Shown here one piece after another: positions 19,369-28,461 of a stretch of DNA of 64,000 nt. The DNA is from Thermosipho atlanticus DSM 15807 (GTDB lineage: Bacteria > Thermotogota > Thermotogae > Thermotogales > Fervidobacteriaceae), in assembly GCF_900129985.1 (NCBI RefSeq), contig NZ_FQXN01000002.1, positions 278,298 through 342,297 of the forward strand, read 5' to 3'. A program made the translations under genes and the position numbers. Below the pieces are notes generated by a model. It made no database searches. It was given only the letters and a program-made list of their open reading frames with translations, and had not been told where the DNA came from. Position 1 is the stretch's first letter. Each line of letters opens with the position of its first letter.

Positions 19369-20244
19369 TTGCCAAAAAGCATGACTGGTTATTCTAAATT
19401 GGATTATTATGACACAAATTATAAAATTACTTGTGAATTAAAGACTTTGAATTCAAAAGGATTGGATATACACATTTCTCTTCCTTATTATTTAAGTTCA
19501 AAGGAAGTTTTAATTGCAAAAATTGTTTCAAATTTTATTAGCCGTGGAAGAGTGAGTGTGAAATTAAATGTACGATTTTTAAAACCGATTAATATAAATT
19601 TAGATTTTGCGATGGCTAAGTCTTATTACGATAATTTGGAAGAGTTACGGGAAAGTTTGGGTATTCAAAAACCAATAAAATTGTCAGATTTGCTTATGTT
19701 CAAGGAATTGTTTAGAACTGATATTGAGGATGAAGAAATCGAAAAGTTATGGGTTACCGTTGAAGTTGTATTGAAAAAAACTTTAGAAAAGCTTTTAGAA
19801 GAAAGAAAAAGTGAAGGTGAAAAATTATCGGCAGATATTAAAAATATGTTAGTAAGGTTGGAGGAAATAGTTTCTAAAATAGAATTTTATGCTAAGGATT
19901 TAAAAAATGTTATTGCACAAAGAATAAAAGAAAATGTACAAGATATTCTTCCAGAAAATATTGAGTTAGATATGAATCAATTTGAGACAGCAGTAGCACT
20001 CATTGCAGATAGAGCAGATATAAGGGAAGAAATAGTTAGATTGAAAAGTCATTTAAATAGAATGAAAGAGTTATTGAATTCTGATGGGCCAATAGGTACG
20101 TTGTTTAACTTTTTGACTCAAGAAGTTCATAGAGAATTTAATACAATATTGTCGAAAAGTAGAATGTTGGAGTTAAGTGATCTTGCAATAGAGGGTAAAT
20201 TTACGAATTCTCAATTAAAAGAACAAATCCAAAATTTGGAATAA
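19369..20244 (+). CDS. YicC/YloC-family endoribonuclease
   Basis: 291 residues if the TTG at 19369 is the start (GGGAG site nine bases before), giving PKSMTGYSKLD, the usual YicC N-terminus. An upstream TTG at 19348 overlaps the -10 box and is ruled out. The C-terminal part carries family motifs: ELDMNQFETAVALIADRADI, then RLKSHLNRMKELL and GRTLNFL-like GTLFNFLTQEVHREFNT. E. coli YicC acts as an endoribonuclease in small-RNA turnover. The gene heads the conserved yloC-remA-gmk-rpoZ order known from Firmicutes. Confidence 0.86.
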   Translation: MPKSMTGYSKLDYYDTNYKITCELKTLNSKGLDIHISLPYYLSSKEVLIAKIVSNFISRGRVSVKLNVRFLKPININLDFAMAKSYYDNLEELRESLGIQKPIKLSDLLMFKELFRTDIEDEEIEKLWVTVEVVLKKTLEKLLEERKSEGEKLSADIKNMLVRLEEIVSKIEFYAKDLKNVIAQRIKENVQDILPENIELDMNQFETAVALIADRADIREEIVRLKSHLNRMKELLNSDGPIGTLFNFLTQEVHREFNTILSKSRMLELSDLAIEGKFTNSQLKEQIQNLE

Positions 20245-20262
20245 AATTTGGGAGGTGTAATT

Positions 20263-20547
20263 ATGTTTGGGCTTATTAATATTGGTTTTGGTAATGTAAT
20301 TGCTGGTGATAGGATTGTTGCAATTGTAAATCCTGAAAGTGCTCCGTTGAAAAGACTTAAGGAGGATGCGAAAGATGAAGGAAAACTTATTGATGCAACG
20401 TATGGTAGAAAAACTAGAGCAATACTTATTTCTGATAGTAATCATATAATTTTAAGTGCCATACAACCAGAAACTATTGCTCAAAGATTTATGCAATCAT
20501 TTTTTGAAATAGAAGAACAACTTGACAAAATTAGAAGAAAGGGATAA
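20263..20547 (+). CDS. remA: RemA-like regulator (DUF370)
   Basis: 94 residues from the ATG at 20263, behind GGGAGGTG. Nearly the whole protein matches RemA/DUF370: [44 protein letters not shown] and [13 protein letters not shown]. Bacillus RemA is a ring-forming DNA-binding protein that activates matrix and osmoprotection genes. Basic positions equivalent to its DNA-contacting arginines are present (Arg17, Arg49, Lys50). Thermotogales do not make Bacillus-type matrix, so the target here is unknown. Only one base separates its stop from gmk, suggesting coupling with nucleotide metabolism and RNA polymerase omega. Confidence 0.9.
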   Translation: MFGLINIGFGNVIAGDRIVAIVNPESAPLKRLKEDAKDEGKLIDATYGRKTRAILISDSNHIILSAIQPETIAQRFMQSFFEIEEQLDKIRRKG

Positions 20548-20548
20548 T

Positions 20549-21169
20549 ATGAAGGGAACATTGTTTGTAGTTAGTGGGCCATCAGGAGTTGGAAAAACTA
20601 GTATAATTAATTCAATAATTGATAAAATAGATAATGTTGTATTTTCGGTTTCTTGCACTACAAGACCTCCAAGACCTGGAGAGGTTGATGGAGTTGATTA
20701 CTTTTTTGTTACAGAAGAAAAGTTTTTGGAAATGGTTCAAAATTCAGAATTTTTGGAATGGGCAAAAGTTCATGGAAATTTATATGGTACCCCCAAAAAA
20801 TTCGTGTTTGAAAACATTGATAAAGGTAATAAAATAATATTAGATATAGATGTTCAAGGGGCGTTACAAGTAAAGAAAAACTATGATGATGCTGTTTTTA
20901 TTTTTGTAGCTCCTCCGAGTTATCAGGTATTAAAGGATAGATTATTGAAAAGAGGAACGGAATCACCTGAAGCACTCTTGAAAAGACTAAATAATGCTAA
21001 ATGGGAATTGTCGAAGATGATAGAATTTGATTATTTAATAGTTAATGATGATTTAGAGAAATCGATACAGATTATGAAGTCAATAATTATTGGCGAATCA
21101 TATAGGACAAAAAGAGTTTTAACAGAAGAATTAATAAAAAACCTTTTTAAGGGGGTAAGTGATAGATGA
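20549..21169 (+). CDS. gmk: Guanylate kinase
   Basis: 206 residues from the ATG at 20549, one base after the remA stop; a TTG at 20522 lies inside rem[16 protein letters not shown] is the P-loop. [17 protein letters not shown] is the GMP-binding signature. [15 protein letters not shown] and [11 protein letters not shown] complete the site. It phosphorylates GMP to GDP. Family-typical length. Overlaps rpoZ by four bases. Confidence 0.95.
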   Translation: MKGTLFVVSGPSGVGKTSIINSIIDKIDNVVFSVSCTTRPPRPGEVDGVDYFFVTEEKFLEMVQNSEFLEWAKVHGNLYGTPKKFVFENIDKGNKIILDIDVQGALQVKKNYDDAVFIFVAPPSYQVLKDRLLKRGTESPEALLKRLNNAKWELSKMIEFDYLIVNDDLEKSIQIMKSIIIGESYRTKRVLTEELIKNLFKGVSDR

Positions 21170-21393
21170 AACCAGTAATCAATTATGATGAGTTATTAAA
21201 GAAAGTTCCATACAAATTTGCAATTCCTATTGCTGTAGCAAAAAGGGCCGAAAATTTAAAGGAATTTGCCAAAGCATATGTGAAAACTTGGGATAATAAC
21301 TATGTTAGTATAGCTTTAAAAGAACTCAGTGAAGGCTATGTTAGGATTAAAAATGAAGAAATTTTGAAAATTTTAATTCCAAATGTAAAGTAA
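21166..21393 (+). CDS. rpoZ: RNA polymerase omega subunit
   Basis: 75 residues, short like other Thermotogae omega proteins. [23 protein letters not shown] matches the N-terminal helix that clamps the beta-prime subunit; [13 protein letters not shown] [14 protein letters not shown] follows. Position directly after gmk with a four-base overlap is the classic gmk-rpoZ pair, which strengthens the call for such a short protein. A strong terminator follows. Confidence 0.88.
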   Translation: MKPVINYDELLKKVPYKFAIPIAVAKRAENLKEFAKAYVKTWDNNYVSIALKELSEGYVRIKNEEILKILIPNVK

Positions 21394-21413
21394 TAATTTT
21401 CAAAAATTACTGT

Positions 21414-21455
21414 AAAAAACACCCCCATTACTTTCCTTTAAATGGGGGTGTTTTT
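21414..21455. terminator. Bidirectional terminator between rpoZ and an M42 peptidase
   Basis: Stem AAAAAACACCCCCAT with ATGGGGGTGTTTTT, loop about 14 bases. Runs of T follow on both strands, fitting the convergent genes. Confidence 0.88.
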
Positions 21456-21474
21456 CGTTGTTAAATAATCTTTA

Positions 21475-22485
21475 TTATTCAATAGGTGCTTTTTCTAAAA
21501 ACAGTTTTGCAAGTTGATAAGTATTTTTGTAATCGTTGAGATTAATTACAGATACGGGACTGTGAATGTATCTTGAAGGAATTGAAATTACGCCAGCTGG
21601 TACTCCATAGATACTTCTAGCATACCGCGCAGCATCTGTTCCACCTGCAATTCTCCTTTTGTATTGGAATGGGATTTTATTTTCTTTAGCAACATCAACT
21701 AGAGAATCAAATATTCTTTTATCGATTACATAACGTGAGTGAAGAAAAGTTAGAGCTGGGCCGTCTCCTAAATGTGTAGCCCAGTGTTCTTTTTCTAATT
21801 CAGGATTATCACCAGCTGTTGTGCATTCAAATGCAAGTGCAAAATCGGGTTTAATTTGTTCAGCAACAACAGCTGCACCTCTTAATCCGGTTTCTTCCTG
21901 AACAACAAAAGCGAAATAAAGATCATAATCGCTTTTGACATCATTAATGATTAAATCCATTAAAATACTACATCCTCCCCTATCATCGAAGGCTTTTCCG
22001 GTGGCAAAATTTCCGATTTCTGTGTATTTTGTATCGAATGAAACATAATCACCTAATTTAACTTTTTTTTCAGCTTCTGTCTTTGATGTAAAACCTGCAT
22101 CAATTTTTAAATCGGAAAATTTTGGAGTTTTCAGGTAGTCTTCTTTTTGAAGATGAATTGCCTTAAAGCCTATAACCCCTTGGATTTCATCGTTGATTTT
22201 TACTCTTTTACCAATTGCAACTCTTGGATCAACACCACCTACTGGCATAAAAGAAAAAGTACCATCATCGTTAATTTTTGTAATCATAAATCCTACTTCA
22301 TCCAAGTGTGCATCAAGTATAACTTTAGCTTTTCCTTTCCCTTTTTTTAGTGCTATTAAATTTCCCATTCTATCTATCCAAAATTTGTCAACTTTATTTT
22401 TGATTTTTTCTAAAATGAAATTTCTAACTTTATGTTCATTTCCAGAGACTCCATTTAATTCTGAAAGCTCTTTTAGAAACATCAT
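21475..22485 (-). CDS. M42 family metallopeptidase (glutamyl aminopeptidase/cellulase-fold), second of pair
   Basis: 336 residues; ATG ATG at 22485/22482, with the second better spaced from GGAGG. Dinuclear zinc aminopeptidase: LDAHLDEVGFMI gives His/Asp ligands near 59-61, KAFDDRGGCSI the bridging aspartate near 168, VQEETGLRGA the catalytic glutamates near 200, FECTTAGD another ligand, RYIHSPVS the last histidine. Members form tetrahedral 12-mers that trim peptides in the cytoplasm, and are often mislabelled endoglucanases. Translationally coupled to the paralogue upstream (ATGA overlap). Confidence 0.88.
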   Translation of the reverse strand: MMFLKELSELNGVSGNEHKVRNFILEKIKNKVDKFWIDRMGNLIALKKGKGKAKVILDAHLDEVGFMITKINDDGTFSFMPVGGVDPRVAIGKRVKINDEIQGVIGFKAIHLQKEDYLKTPKFSDLKIDAGFTSKTEAEKKVKLGDYVSFDTKYTEIGNFATGKAFDDRGGCSILMDLIINDVKSDYDLYFAFVVQEETGLRGAAVVAEQIKPDFALAFECTTAGDNPELEKEHWATHLGDGPALTFLHSRYVIDKRIFDSLVDVAKENKIPFQYKRRIAGGTDAARYARSIYGVPAGVISIPSRYIHSPVSVINLNDYKNTYQLAKLFLEKAPIE

Positions 22486-23498
22486 TGCACCTCCATTTCA
22501 ATGATAGTAAATGCCATTAATTTTGCTGTATTCTCAACGTCTGTTATAGAAACTTTTTCATATGGTGTGTGCATATATTTTAAAGGTATGGAAAGTAATT
22601 GAGTTTTTATTCCAGTTCTTACAAGTTGTACTTCATCGGTGTCTGTTCCTGAATTTCGTGGGATAGGTTCAAGTTGAGTTTTAATATTGTATTTTTCAGC
22701 AACTTTCCTTACTTTTTCATTGAATTCTCTGTCTATTACGGGGCCAAAACCAACAGCTGGTCCTTTGTTGAGTTCAATTTTAGCGTATCCAGGTATTTTC
22801 TCATCTCCGTGGGTTACATCAATTACGAAAGCATAATCTAGTTCTGAAAAATATGCACTTGTTGGAGCCCCGGGCCCTCCAATTTCTTCCTGTGTTGTAA
22901 AAATAAAGAAAACATCGAAAGAGTGGTTCATTTTTTGGAGCATTTTAGCCGTTAAAATAATCGAAGTACAACTTGCTCTATTATCAAGAGCAGGAGCAAA
23001 AACAAAATTTTGGGTTTCAAACCCTTTTATATCATCTAGCATTACTATGTCGCCAACATTTATTTCTTTCCATTTTTTATTCATGCTAATATCAAGAAAC
23101 AAACCATCAAAATTTGGCATTATTTTTCTGTCCTTTGATTTTTGTAGGTGAGGCGCTAAAAAACCAAAGACGCCATTAAATATCTTTCCATTTGAATATA
23201 TGATAGCTCTTTGTCCTGCAACAACTTTAGGATCCCAACCTCCTATTTTTTCTACGTACGCAAATCCTTTTTCATCAATTTTACTAACAACAAATCCGAG
23301 TTGATCTACATGAGCAAGTAAACCAATTCTTCCTTTGCCGTTTCCTTTTTTCAAGCAAATGAGACTACCTAATTTTGTAATGTGACATTCGTCAGAGTAT
23401 TCTTCCATTATTTTCTGTATTTCTTTGATTACTTGATTTTCAAATCCGGATGGGCCGTGAATAGAAGTTAATTTTAATAGTAAATCTTTTGTGTTCAA
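22482..23498 (-). CDS. M42 family metallopeptidase, first of pair
   Basis: 338 residues from the TTG at 23498, six bases after GGGAGGG; the ATG at 23513 lies just upstream of that ribosome site and would leave its own ribosome site unexplained. The motifs parallel the downstream paralogue: LLAHVDQLGFVV, PALDNRASCTS, TTQEEIGGPGA, VIDVTHGDE and KYMHTPYE. Paired but divergent M42 genes suggest hetero-oligomers or complementary specificities (acidic versus basic or neutral N-termini), as seen in other thermophiles. Peptide breakdown would supply the amino acids used by the fermentation operon. Confidence 0.87.
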   Translation of the reverse strand: MNTKDLLLKLTSIHGPSGFENQVIKEIQKIMEEYSDECHITKLGSLICLKKGNGKGRIGLLAHVDQLGFVVSKIDEKGFAYVEKIGGWDPKVVAGQRAIIYSNGKIFNGVFGFLAPHLQKSKDRKIMPNFDGLFLDISMNKKWKEINVGDIVMLDDIKGFETQNFVFAPALDNRASCTSIILTAKMLQKMNHSFDVFFIFTTQEEIGGPGAPTSAYFSELDYAFVIDVTHGDEKIPGYAKIELNKGPAVGFGPVIDREFNEKVRKVAEKYNIKTQLEPIPRNSGTDTDEVQLVRTGIKTQLLSIPLKYMHTPYEKVSITDVENTAKLMAFTIIEMEVQ

Positions 23499-23640
23499 TT
23501 TTATCCCTCCCATATTTATGCATTCTAATTTAATTTTAACACAATTTTTATTTTTTTATTTCAATTTTTCAAGTTTTATTATAGGTTATTGATATAATTA
23601 TAATTGAAAGAGAAAAAGAAAAAATTCAAGGGGTGGTGAA

Positions 23641-24582
23641 ATGCGAAAGGCAAAAATAGTTGAAGTTGAGTTAACTACGATTTGTAATTATTCTTGTTTA
23701 CATTGTTACTGCTTTGCTGGAAAACCTTCAAGTAATGAACTAACAACGGAAGAAGTGAAAAAAGTTATAAAAGATTTATATGAAGCTGGTGTTGAAATAA
23801 TTGATTTAGTGGGTGGAGAACCTTTAACTAGAAAGGATATATTTGAATTAATTTCATATGGAAGAAAATTAGGTGCCAATTTGATGCTTAATACAAATGC
23901 TTCTTTGGCAACAAAACAGGTGGTTAAAAAACTTAAAGAAGTTAATCCAGATTTGCATATTGGTATTTCTATTGATGGTCATATCAAAAAGATACATGAA
24001 TTTGTTAGAGGGGCAGGAACTTTTGAAAAAACAATGACTGGGTTGCAAAATTTTTTAACAGAAGGATTTAACGTAACAATTTTACATGTTATTAACAAAC
24101 AGAATTATAAATATTTTGAGGATATGGTACAATTTGCAAGGAAATTTGGTATGAATTTATACGTGGATAGGTTTGTTCCTGTTGGGAGAGGAGAACTATT
24201 TAAAGATATTTTAACTCCTACGAAAGAAATGATACAGTATGTAAATGAAATAATTAAGAAATACGCAAATGAAGTGAACTTTTATGTAGAGGAAAATATT
24301 TCTGGCGGTGAATGTACGGCTGGTAAAACGCATGCGTCGGTGCTGGTAGATGGTACTGTTGTGCCTTGCGGACATTTCAGATATGATCCAGAATATTATA
24401 TGGGAAATATTAAGAAGATGTCATTTAAAGAAATATGGGAGGCATTTGATCCAAGCATATTAACAAGAGATTGCGAAAATTGTAAGCTTTTTGAGGAGTG
24501 CAAGGGTGGTTGTAGGGCATTTGCGAAAAAATTAGGTTTAACACATGATCCAATATTTTGTGAGGTGAATGACAGTGTTTGA
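23641..24582 (+). CDS. Radical SAM protein with SPASM-type C-terminus
   Basis: 313 residues. TTICNYSCLHCYCF carries the CxxxCxxC cluster at residues 15-22, and DLVGGEPLTRKD is the conserved GGEPL strand. The C-terminus has clustered cysteines, GGECTAGKTHAS, VVPCGHFRYDPE and CENCKLFEECKGGCR, typical of SPASM or twitch auxiliary [4Fe-4S] clusters found in peptide-modifying maturases (PqqE, AlbA, anaerobic sulfatase activators). Two TATAAT-like boxes near 23593-23604 may be its promoter. No short precursor-peptide frame was seen in the 140 bases upstream. It overlaps an MFS gene by 14 bases, so the product may be exported. Substrate unknown. Confidence 0.85.
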   Translation: MRKAKIVEVELTTICNYSCLHCYCFAGKPSSNELTTEEVKKVIKDLYEAGVEIIDLVGGEPLTRKDIFELISYGRKLGANLMLNTNASLATKQVVKKLKEVNPDLHIGISIDGHIKKIHEFVRGAGTFEKTMTGLQNFLTEGFNVTILHVINKQNYKYFEDMVQFARKFGMNLYVDRFVPVGRGELFKDILTPTKEMIQYVNEIIKKYANEVNFYVEENISGGECTAGKTHASVLVDGTVVPCGHFRYDPEYYMGNIKKMSFKEIWEAFDPSILTRDCENCKLFEECKGGCRAFAKKLGLTHDPIFCEVNDSV

Positions 24583-25780
24583 AAAGGATATTCAGTTTAG
24601 AAAGTTCCAATTATATGGTTTCCTAAAAAACTTGAGATTTTTTGAACCTTTTTTGATACTTTTTCTTTTAAGCAGTGGTCTAAGTTATTTGCAAATAGGT
24701 GTACTGTATTCAATAAAGAGTGTTGCTACTAATATTTTGGAAATTCCTACTGGAATAGTTGCTGATTTGTATGGGCGAAAAAAAGCAATGCTTTTTTCAA
24801 TGAGTTCATATATTGTTTCTTTTTTTATATTTTACTTTTCTTATTCTTTTGTTTTATATATTTTTGCAATGATATTATTTGCTTTTGGAGAAGCTTTTAG
24901 GACAGGTACACACAAAGCAATGATTTTTGATTATTTAAAATTAAAGAATATAGAAAATTTGAAAGTACAATATTATGGTTCTACCAGGGCAGCATCTCAA
25001 TTGGGTTCAGCAATTAATTCATTGCTAGCTGCAGCAATTGTCTTTTTGAGTGGTGATTACAGAAAAATTTTTGCTTTTACAATTATTCCTTATGTTTTAA
25101 ATTTTATAAATTTAGCAACGTATCCAAAAGAACTTGATAAATTGGAAATGAAGAAATCAAAAAAAGCTACTTTAAAGGATTTCATTACTGCTGTAGCAAA
25201 TGTAAGAGTTTTGAGAGTAATATTAAATACTTCTTCATATTCCGCTGTATTTAAAAGTTTAAAAGATTACTTACAGCCAATTCTTGAAACTTTTGCTTTA
25301 ACACTTCCTATTTTTGTAAGTTTAAATGATGAGAAGAGGTCGTCAATAGTAATTGGCGTAGTATATTTTGTATTGTATTTATTGACTTCATATGCTTCTA
25401 AAAATTCGTGGAAAATTAATAGAAAAGGGTCTACAATAGCTTTAAATTTAACATTGTTACTAGGAGCTTTGTCTATTTTATTTGCTGGTTTAACTTATAT
25501 GTTTAAATTTTATGTTATATCAATTGTTATCTTTGTGGTTTTATACATTATTGAGAATCTAAGAAGGCCAATATCAGTGTCGTATATTAGTGAAAATGTA
25601 AAATCAGATGCATTAGCGTCTGTTCTATCAGTGGAATCGCAAACAACGACGTTTCTTACAGCGGTGTTTTCAGTGATTGCAGGTTATTTTGCTGATAAAT
25701 ATGGAATTGGACAAGCAATCACAATATCAGGAGTAATTTTAATAGGTATATCATTATTGGTTGGTATTAAAGAAAAGTAA
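24569..25780 (+). CDS. MFS transporter paired with the radical SAM gene
   Basis: 403 residues, about ten to twelve hydrophobic segments. TGIVADLYGRKKAMLFSM near 61-78 is the MFS loop 2-3 motif (G-x-x-x-D-x-x-G-R-K). GYFADKYGIGQA is its C-terminal repeat. The start may be the ATG at 24569 or the GTG at 24575, which is better spaced from GAGG. It overlaps the radical SAM gene and must be co-translated with it. The Lys-rich central loop near 190-200 separates the two bundles. Direction and cargo are not evident; efflux of a modified metabolite or peptide is only a guess from context. Confidence 0.8.
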   Translation: MTVFEKDIQFRKFQLYGFLKNLRFFEPFLILFLLSSGLSYLQIGVLYSIKSVATNILEIPTGIVADLYGRKKAMLFSMSSYIVSFFIFYFSYSFVLYIFAMILFAFGEAFRTGTHKAMIFDYLKLKNIENLKVQYYGSTRAASQLGSAINSLLAAAIVFLSGDYRKIFAFTIIPYVLNFINLATYPKELDKLEMKKSKKATLKDFITAVANVRVLRVILNTSSYSAVFKSLKDYLQPILETFALTLPIFVSLNDEKRSSIVIGVVYFVLYLLTSYASKNSWKINRKGSTIALNLTLLLGALSILFAGLTYMFKFYVISIVIFVVLYIIENLRRPISVSYISENVKSDALASVLSVESQTTTFLTAVFSVIAGYFADKYGIGQAITISGVILIGISLLVGIKEK

Positions 25781-25785
25781 AAGAG

Positions 25786-26682
25786 TTACGAGTTATCGTA
25801 TTCTTTTAGTTTTTCTAAAATTTTTTTATAATCAAAGAAATTGTGCCAAAAACCTTGGAATCTTTTAATGTTTAATTCTTTTTGGAGAGGAATAAGTAGT
25901 TTATGATAAATTTTTTGGATATGCTTTTTTTTCATGTGGATTTTAAGACCTTGAGGTAGAATACCAATAAGAACATCTAAAGTGATTACATCAAATAAAC
26001 TTTCTATGAAAGAATAGTAAATATTTTCAGATTCAAAGTCTGAAATTCCTATATTTAAATTATTTAATTGTATTATTTCTAACTTGTTTAAGCACTTTTT
26101 AAACTTTTTCCAATTGATTTCTTCTGAGTAAATAGTATCAGTGATATCTTCAAATCTATGATTTGTTAGAAATTTTGAAAAATAAACAAATTCCTGCTTT
26201 CTTGCTGTTTTAAACATTATTGTATCTGTGTATAAAGCAATTGCAAATGAAAAAAGGACGTAATCATTTAAAACGATGTTGAATTCTCTCGACAATTCGT
26301 ATAAATTAACAACGTTGGCGCTAGATTCTGAAATATACGAAAAAAGTGAGTTTTTAATAAATTCTTTGTCTCTCATATGATGGTGATCAAATAGAACGTA
26401 TGGTTTGTTTTTTGGAATAAAATTAACATGTTCTTTCATTTCGGTATCATAGATGAAAACAAAATCATAATCAGTAAAATCTTTTTTTTGATTATCACTT
26501 AAATTTAGTTTTTTAACAAGTCCTTTGGTAGTTCTCAAGGTTATTTTTGGGATATAATAATCCCCACCAAATACATTTATTCCCCAATAGATGGATGCTA
26601 TACCATCACAATCAGGATTAATGTGTGTTGTATGGAGTATCTTTTTTTGTTTAACAATTTTGAATAAGTCACTAAATTGCAT
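25786..26682 (-). CDS. DHH-family phosphoesterase (NrnA-like)
   Basis: 298 residues from the ATG at 26682 with a GAGGTGA site; an ATG at 26712 lies upstream of this site. DHH superfamily metal motifs are visible: HINPDCDGIAS (motif I), FVFIYDTE (II), LFDHHHMRD (III) and ALYTDTIMF (IV). These coordinate two manganese ions. Relatives degrade short RNA (nanoRNase), pAp or cyclic dinucleotides. A DHHA1 nucleic-acid-binding segment is not obvious at the C-terminus, which is basic and lacks GGGH, so the substrate is uncertain. It converges with the MFS gene, only five bases between stops, and no terminator hairpin separates them. Confidence 0.75.
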   Translation of the reverse strand: MQFSDLFKIVKQKKILHTTHINPDCDGIASIYWGINVFGGDYYIPKITLRTTKGLVKKLNLSDNQKKDFTDYDFVFIYDTEMKEHVNFIPKNKPYVLFDHHHMRDKEFIKNSLFSYISESSANVVNLYELSREFNIVLNDYVLFSFAIALYTDTIMFKTARKQEFVYFSKFLTNHRFEDITDTIYSEEINWKKFKKCLNKLEIIQLNNLNIGISDFESENIYYSFIESLFDVITLDVLIGILPQGLKIHMKKKHIQKIYHKLLIPLQKELNIKRFQGFWHNFFDYKKILEKLKEYDNS

Positions 26683-26714
26683 ATTATTCACCTCGTAATA
26701 ATTATATATCAAAT

Positions 26715-26742
26715 TTGCATTTTCGTTTATATAGTGTATAAT
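26715..26742 (+). promoter_or_regulatory. Promoter of the FKBP (slyD-like) gene
   Basis: TTGCAT (26715-26720), 16-base spacer, TATAAT (26737-26742). Confidence 0.6.
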
Positions 26743-26771
26743 TGAATTATTAATACAAGTGAGGTGAAAAC

Positions 26772-27191
26772 ATGGGTGTTAAAATTGGAGATACTGTAAC
26801 TCTTCATTATGTTGGAAAATTTGAAGATGGGGAAATTTTTGACAGTTCATTTGGGGGAGAGCCACTCGAATTTGTTGTGGGTAGTAATGAAGTAATACCA
26901 GGATTTGAGGAAGGCGTTATTGGTATGGAAGTAGGCGAAAAGCGAACAATAAATATTCCAGTTGACAAAGCATATGGCCCAGTAAAAGAAGAGTTGATTT
27001 TCCCGGTTAAGAAGAGCAATTTACCGGAAGAAATAGAAGTCGGCGGATATTTAGAAGTTCAACAACCTGATGGGAATGGTTTTATAGTTAAAATAGCAGA
27101 TATAAAAGGTGATACGGTATATTTAGATGCTAACCATCCGTTTGCTGGTAAAAATTTGATTTTTGAAGTAGAAGTTGTATCGATAAAATGA
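26772..27191 (+). CDS. slyD: FKBP-type peptidyl-prolyl isomerase (SlyD-like)
   Basis: 139 residues. FKBP core split by a chaperone (IF) insert, as in SlyD: VTLHYVGKFEDGEIFDSS at 9-26, EFVVGSNEVIPGFEEGVIGM near 34-53, then AYGPVKEEL and an insert of about 50 residues. DANHPFAGKNLIFEVEV closes the barrel. It folds proline-limited proteins and can act as a chaperone. The metal-binding histidine-rich tail of E. coli SlyD is absent, as in other thermophile homologues. Own promoter and terminator, so it is monocistronic. Confidence 0.92.
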   Translation: MGVKIGDTVTLHYVGKFEDGEIFDSSFGGEPLEFVVGSNEVIPGFEEGVIGMEVGEKRTINIPVDKAYGPVKEELIFPVKKSNLPEEIEVGGYLEVQQPDGNGFIVKIADIKGDTVYLDANHPFAGKNLIFEVEVVSIK

Positions 27192-27226
27192 AAAAATGTG
27201 AATAGAAAAATAAATTTAAGTGTGGT

Positions 27227-27263
27227 AAAAGCGATTTCCTTTAAAGGAAATCGCTTTTTTTTT
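27227..27263. terminator. Bidirectional terminator between slyD and galM
   Basis: A 32-base perfect palindrome (27227-27258) built on AAAAGCGATTTCC and its complement, with T runs on both strands. It serves two convergent genes. Confidence 0.88.
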
Positions 27264-27271
27264 AGTCAATA

Positions 27272-28333
27272 TTATTTGAATATGAATTTATATACTATTT
27301 TGTGATGAAAAAATTCATTAGGTTCAAGAATAGTATTTGGAAAATTTGGATGATTAGGTGAATCGGGGAAAAATTGAGGTTCGAGGCATATTCCAAAATG
27401 TTTTTTATAGATTGTCCCATATTTGCCTTTAACATTGTCGAGATAGTTACCAGTATATAATTGTAAACCCGGTAAGGTTGTATATAATTCAAGCGTTATA
27501 CCTGTTTCTAATGATTGTAAGCGAGCAGCTAATGATGGTTGATGTTTTGAGGTATTTAATACAAAATTAATGTCATATTCGTAATTCTTTTTTTTGAGAA
27601 TTTCTTCGAGCTTTATCGGAGTTGTAAAGTCATATATAGTGTTTTTTACAGATTGAATTTCACCTGTTGGGATTAAATTCTCGTTTAAGGGGGTATAAAA
27701 ATTTGCATTTATTTGCAGTAAATGGTTGTATATATTTCCTATTCCGGATAAATTAAAATAACTATGTTGAGTAAAGTTCACTATAGTTGGTTTATCGGTT
27801 GTTGCATAAAAGTCAATTGATAACTCATTATTATTTGTTAATTGATAAATTGTCATTATGTCTAGATTACCCGGGAATCCTTCCTCACCATCAGGGCTTC
27901 TATATTTTAAGATTAATTTAGGACCCTCTGGAGTAAGATGCGAACTAGCCTTAAAAACTTTGGTGTGAAAACCATTTATACCACCATGTAAAGAATTAGG
28001 CCTTCCATTGTCGTTCAATTGAAGTTGATAAGTTATTCCTTTAATAGTAAATCTTCCATATGCAATTCTATTTGCATATCTTCCAACTATAGCACCAAAA
28101 AAGTATTTTGAATTGTATTTTTCGTATTCTTCTATAGTATCAAAGCCAAGAACGATATCTTGATATTTTCCAAATTTGTTTGGAATTAAGATATTGGTAA
28201 TAATGCCACCATAGTTGATGATCTTAACTATTAGTCCTTGTGCATTAATGAGTGAATATTGAAATATAGAAATTCCTTTGGAAGTTTTACCATAAAATTC
28301 TTTTTTTACTTTACCAAAAGTGTGTTTGTTCAA
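27272..28333 (-). CDS. galM: Aldose 1-epimerase (galactose mutarotase)
   Basis: 353 residues from a TTG at 28333, about five bases after GGAGGAG; the ATG at 28360 lies upstream of this site. Family motifs: NYGGIITNILIPN, GRYANRIAYGRF (substrate arginine), NSLHGGINGFHTKVF with the first catalytic histidine, and TQHSYFNLSG with the second. CLEPQFFPDSPNHPNFP carries the catalytic glutamate region. It interconverts alpha and beta anomers, feeding galactose into the Leloir pathway; galT is present at 44080-45078. Divergent from niaR, with a 128-base shared intergenic region. Confidence 0.92.
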   Translation of the reverse strand: MNKHTFGKVKKEFYGKTSKGISIFQYSLINAQGLIVKIINYGGIITNILIPNKFGKYQDIVLGFDTIEEYEKYNSKYFFGAIVGRYANRIAYGRFTIKGITYQLQLNDNGRPNSLHGGINGFHTKVFKASSHLTPEGPKLILKYRSPDGEEGFPGNLDIMTIYQLTNNNELSIDFYATTDKPTIVNFTQHSYFNLSGIGNIYNHLLQINANFYTPLNENLIPTGEIQSVKNTIYDFTTPIKLEEILKKKNYEYDINFVLNTSKHQPSLAARLQSLETGITLELYTTLPGLQLYTGNYLDNVKGKYGTIYKKHFGICLEPQFFPDSPNHPNFPNTILEPNEFFHHKIVYKFIFK

Positions 28334-28412
28334 AATATCTCCTCCGTTTTTGTATCTCATTTATTTATTATTTATTATACTACTTGTTCTTAATGTTTGT
28401 ATTTAGATATAC

Positions 28413-28441
28413 TTGACAGCAGCTGTAAAGTGCTGTAAAAT
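28413..28441 (+). promoter_or_regulatory. Promoter of niaR-niaP with embedded operator-like repeats
   Basis: TTGACA (28413-28418), 17-base spacer, TAAAAT (28436-28441). Within it are an inverted repeat ACAGCA-N9-TGCTGT (28416-28436) and a direct repeat GCTGTAAA at 28422 and 28432, ten bases apart. A repressor bound here would block polymerase. NiaR autoregulation is the obvious candidate. Confidence 0.72.
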
Positions 28442-28461
28442 TTGTTGCGAGGAGGGATATA

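Noticed and set aside
21475..23498. Endoglucanase/cellulase annotation for the paired M42 genes
   Set aside because: Metal-ligand motifs are those of M42 aminopeptidases; the cellulase label is a known historical misannotation.
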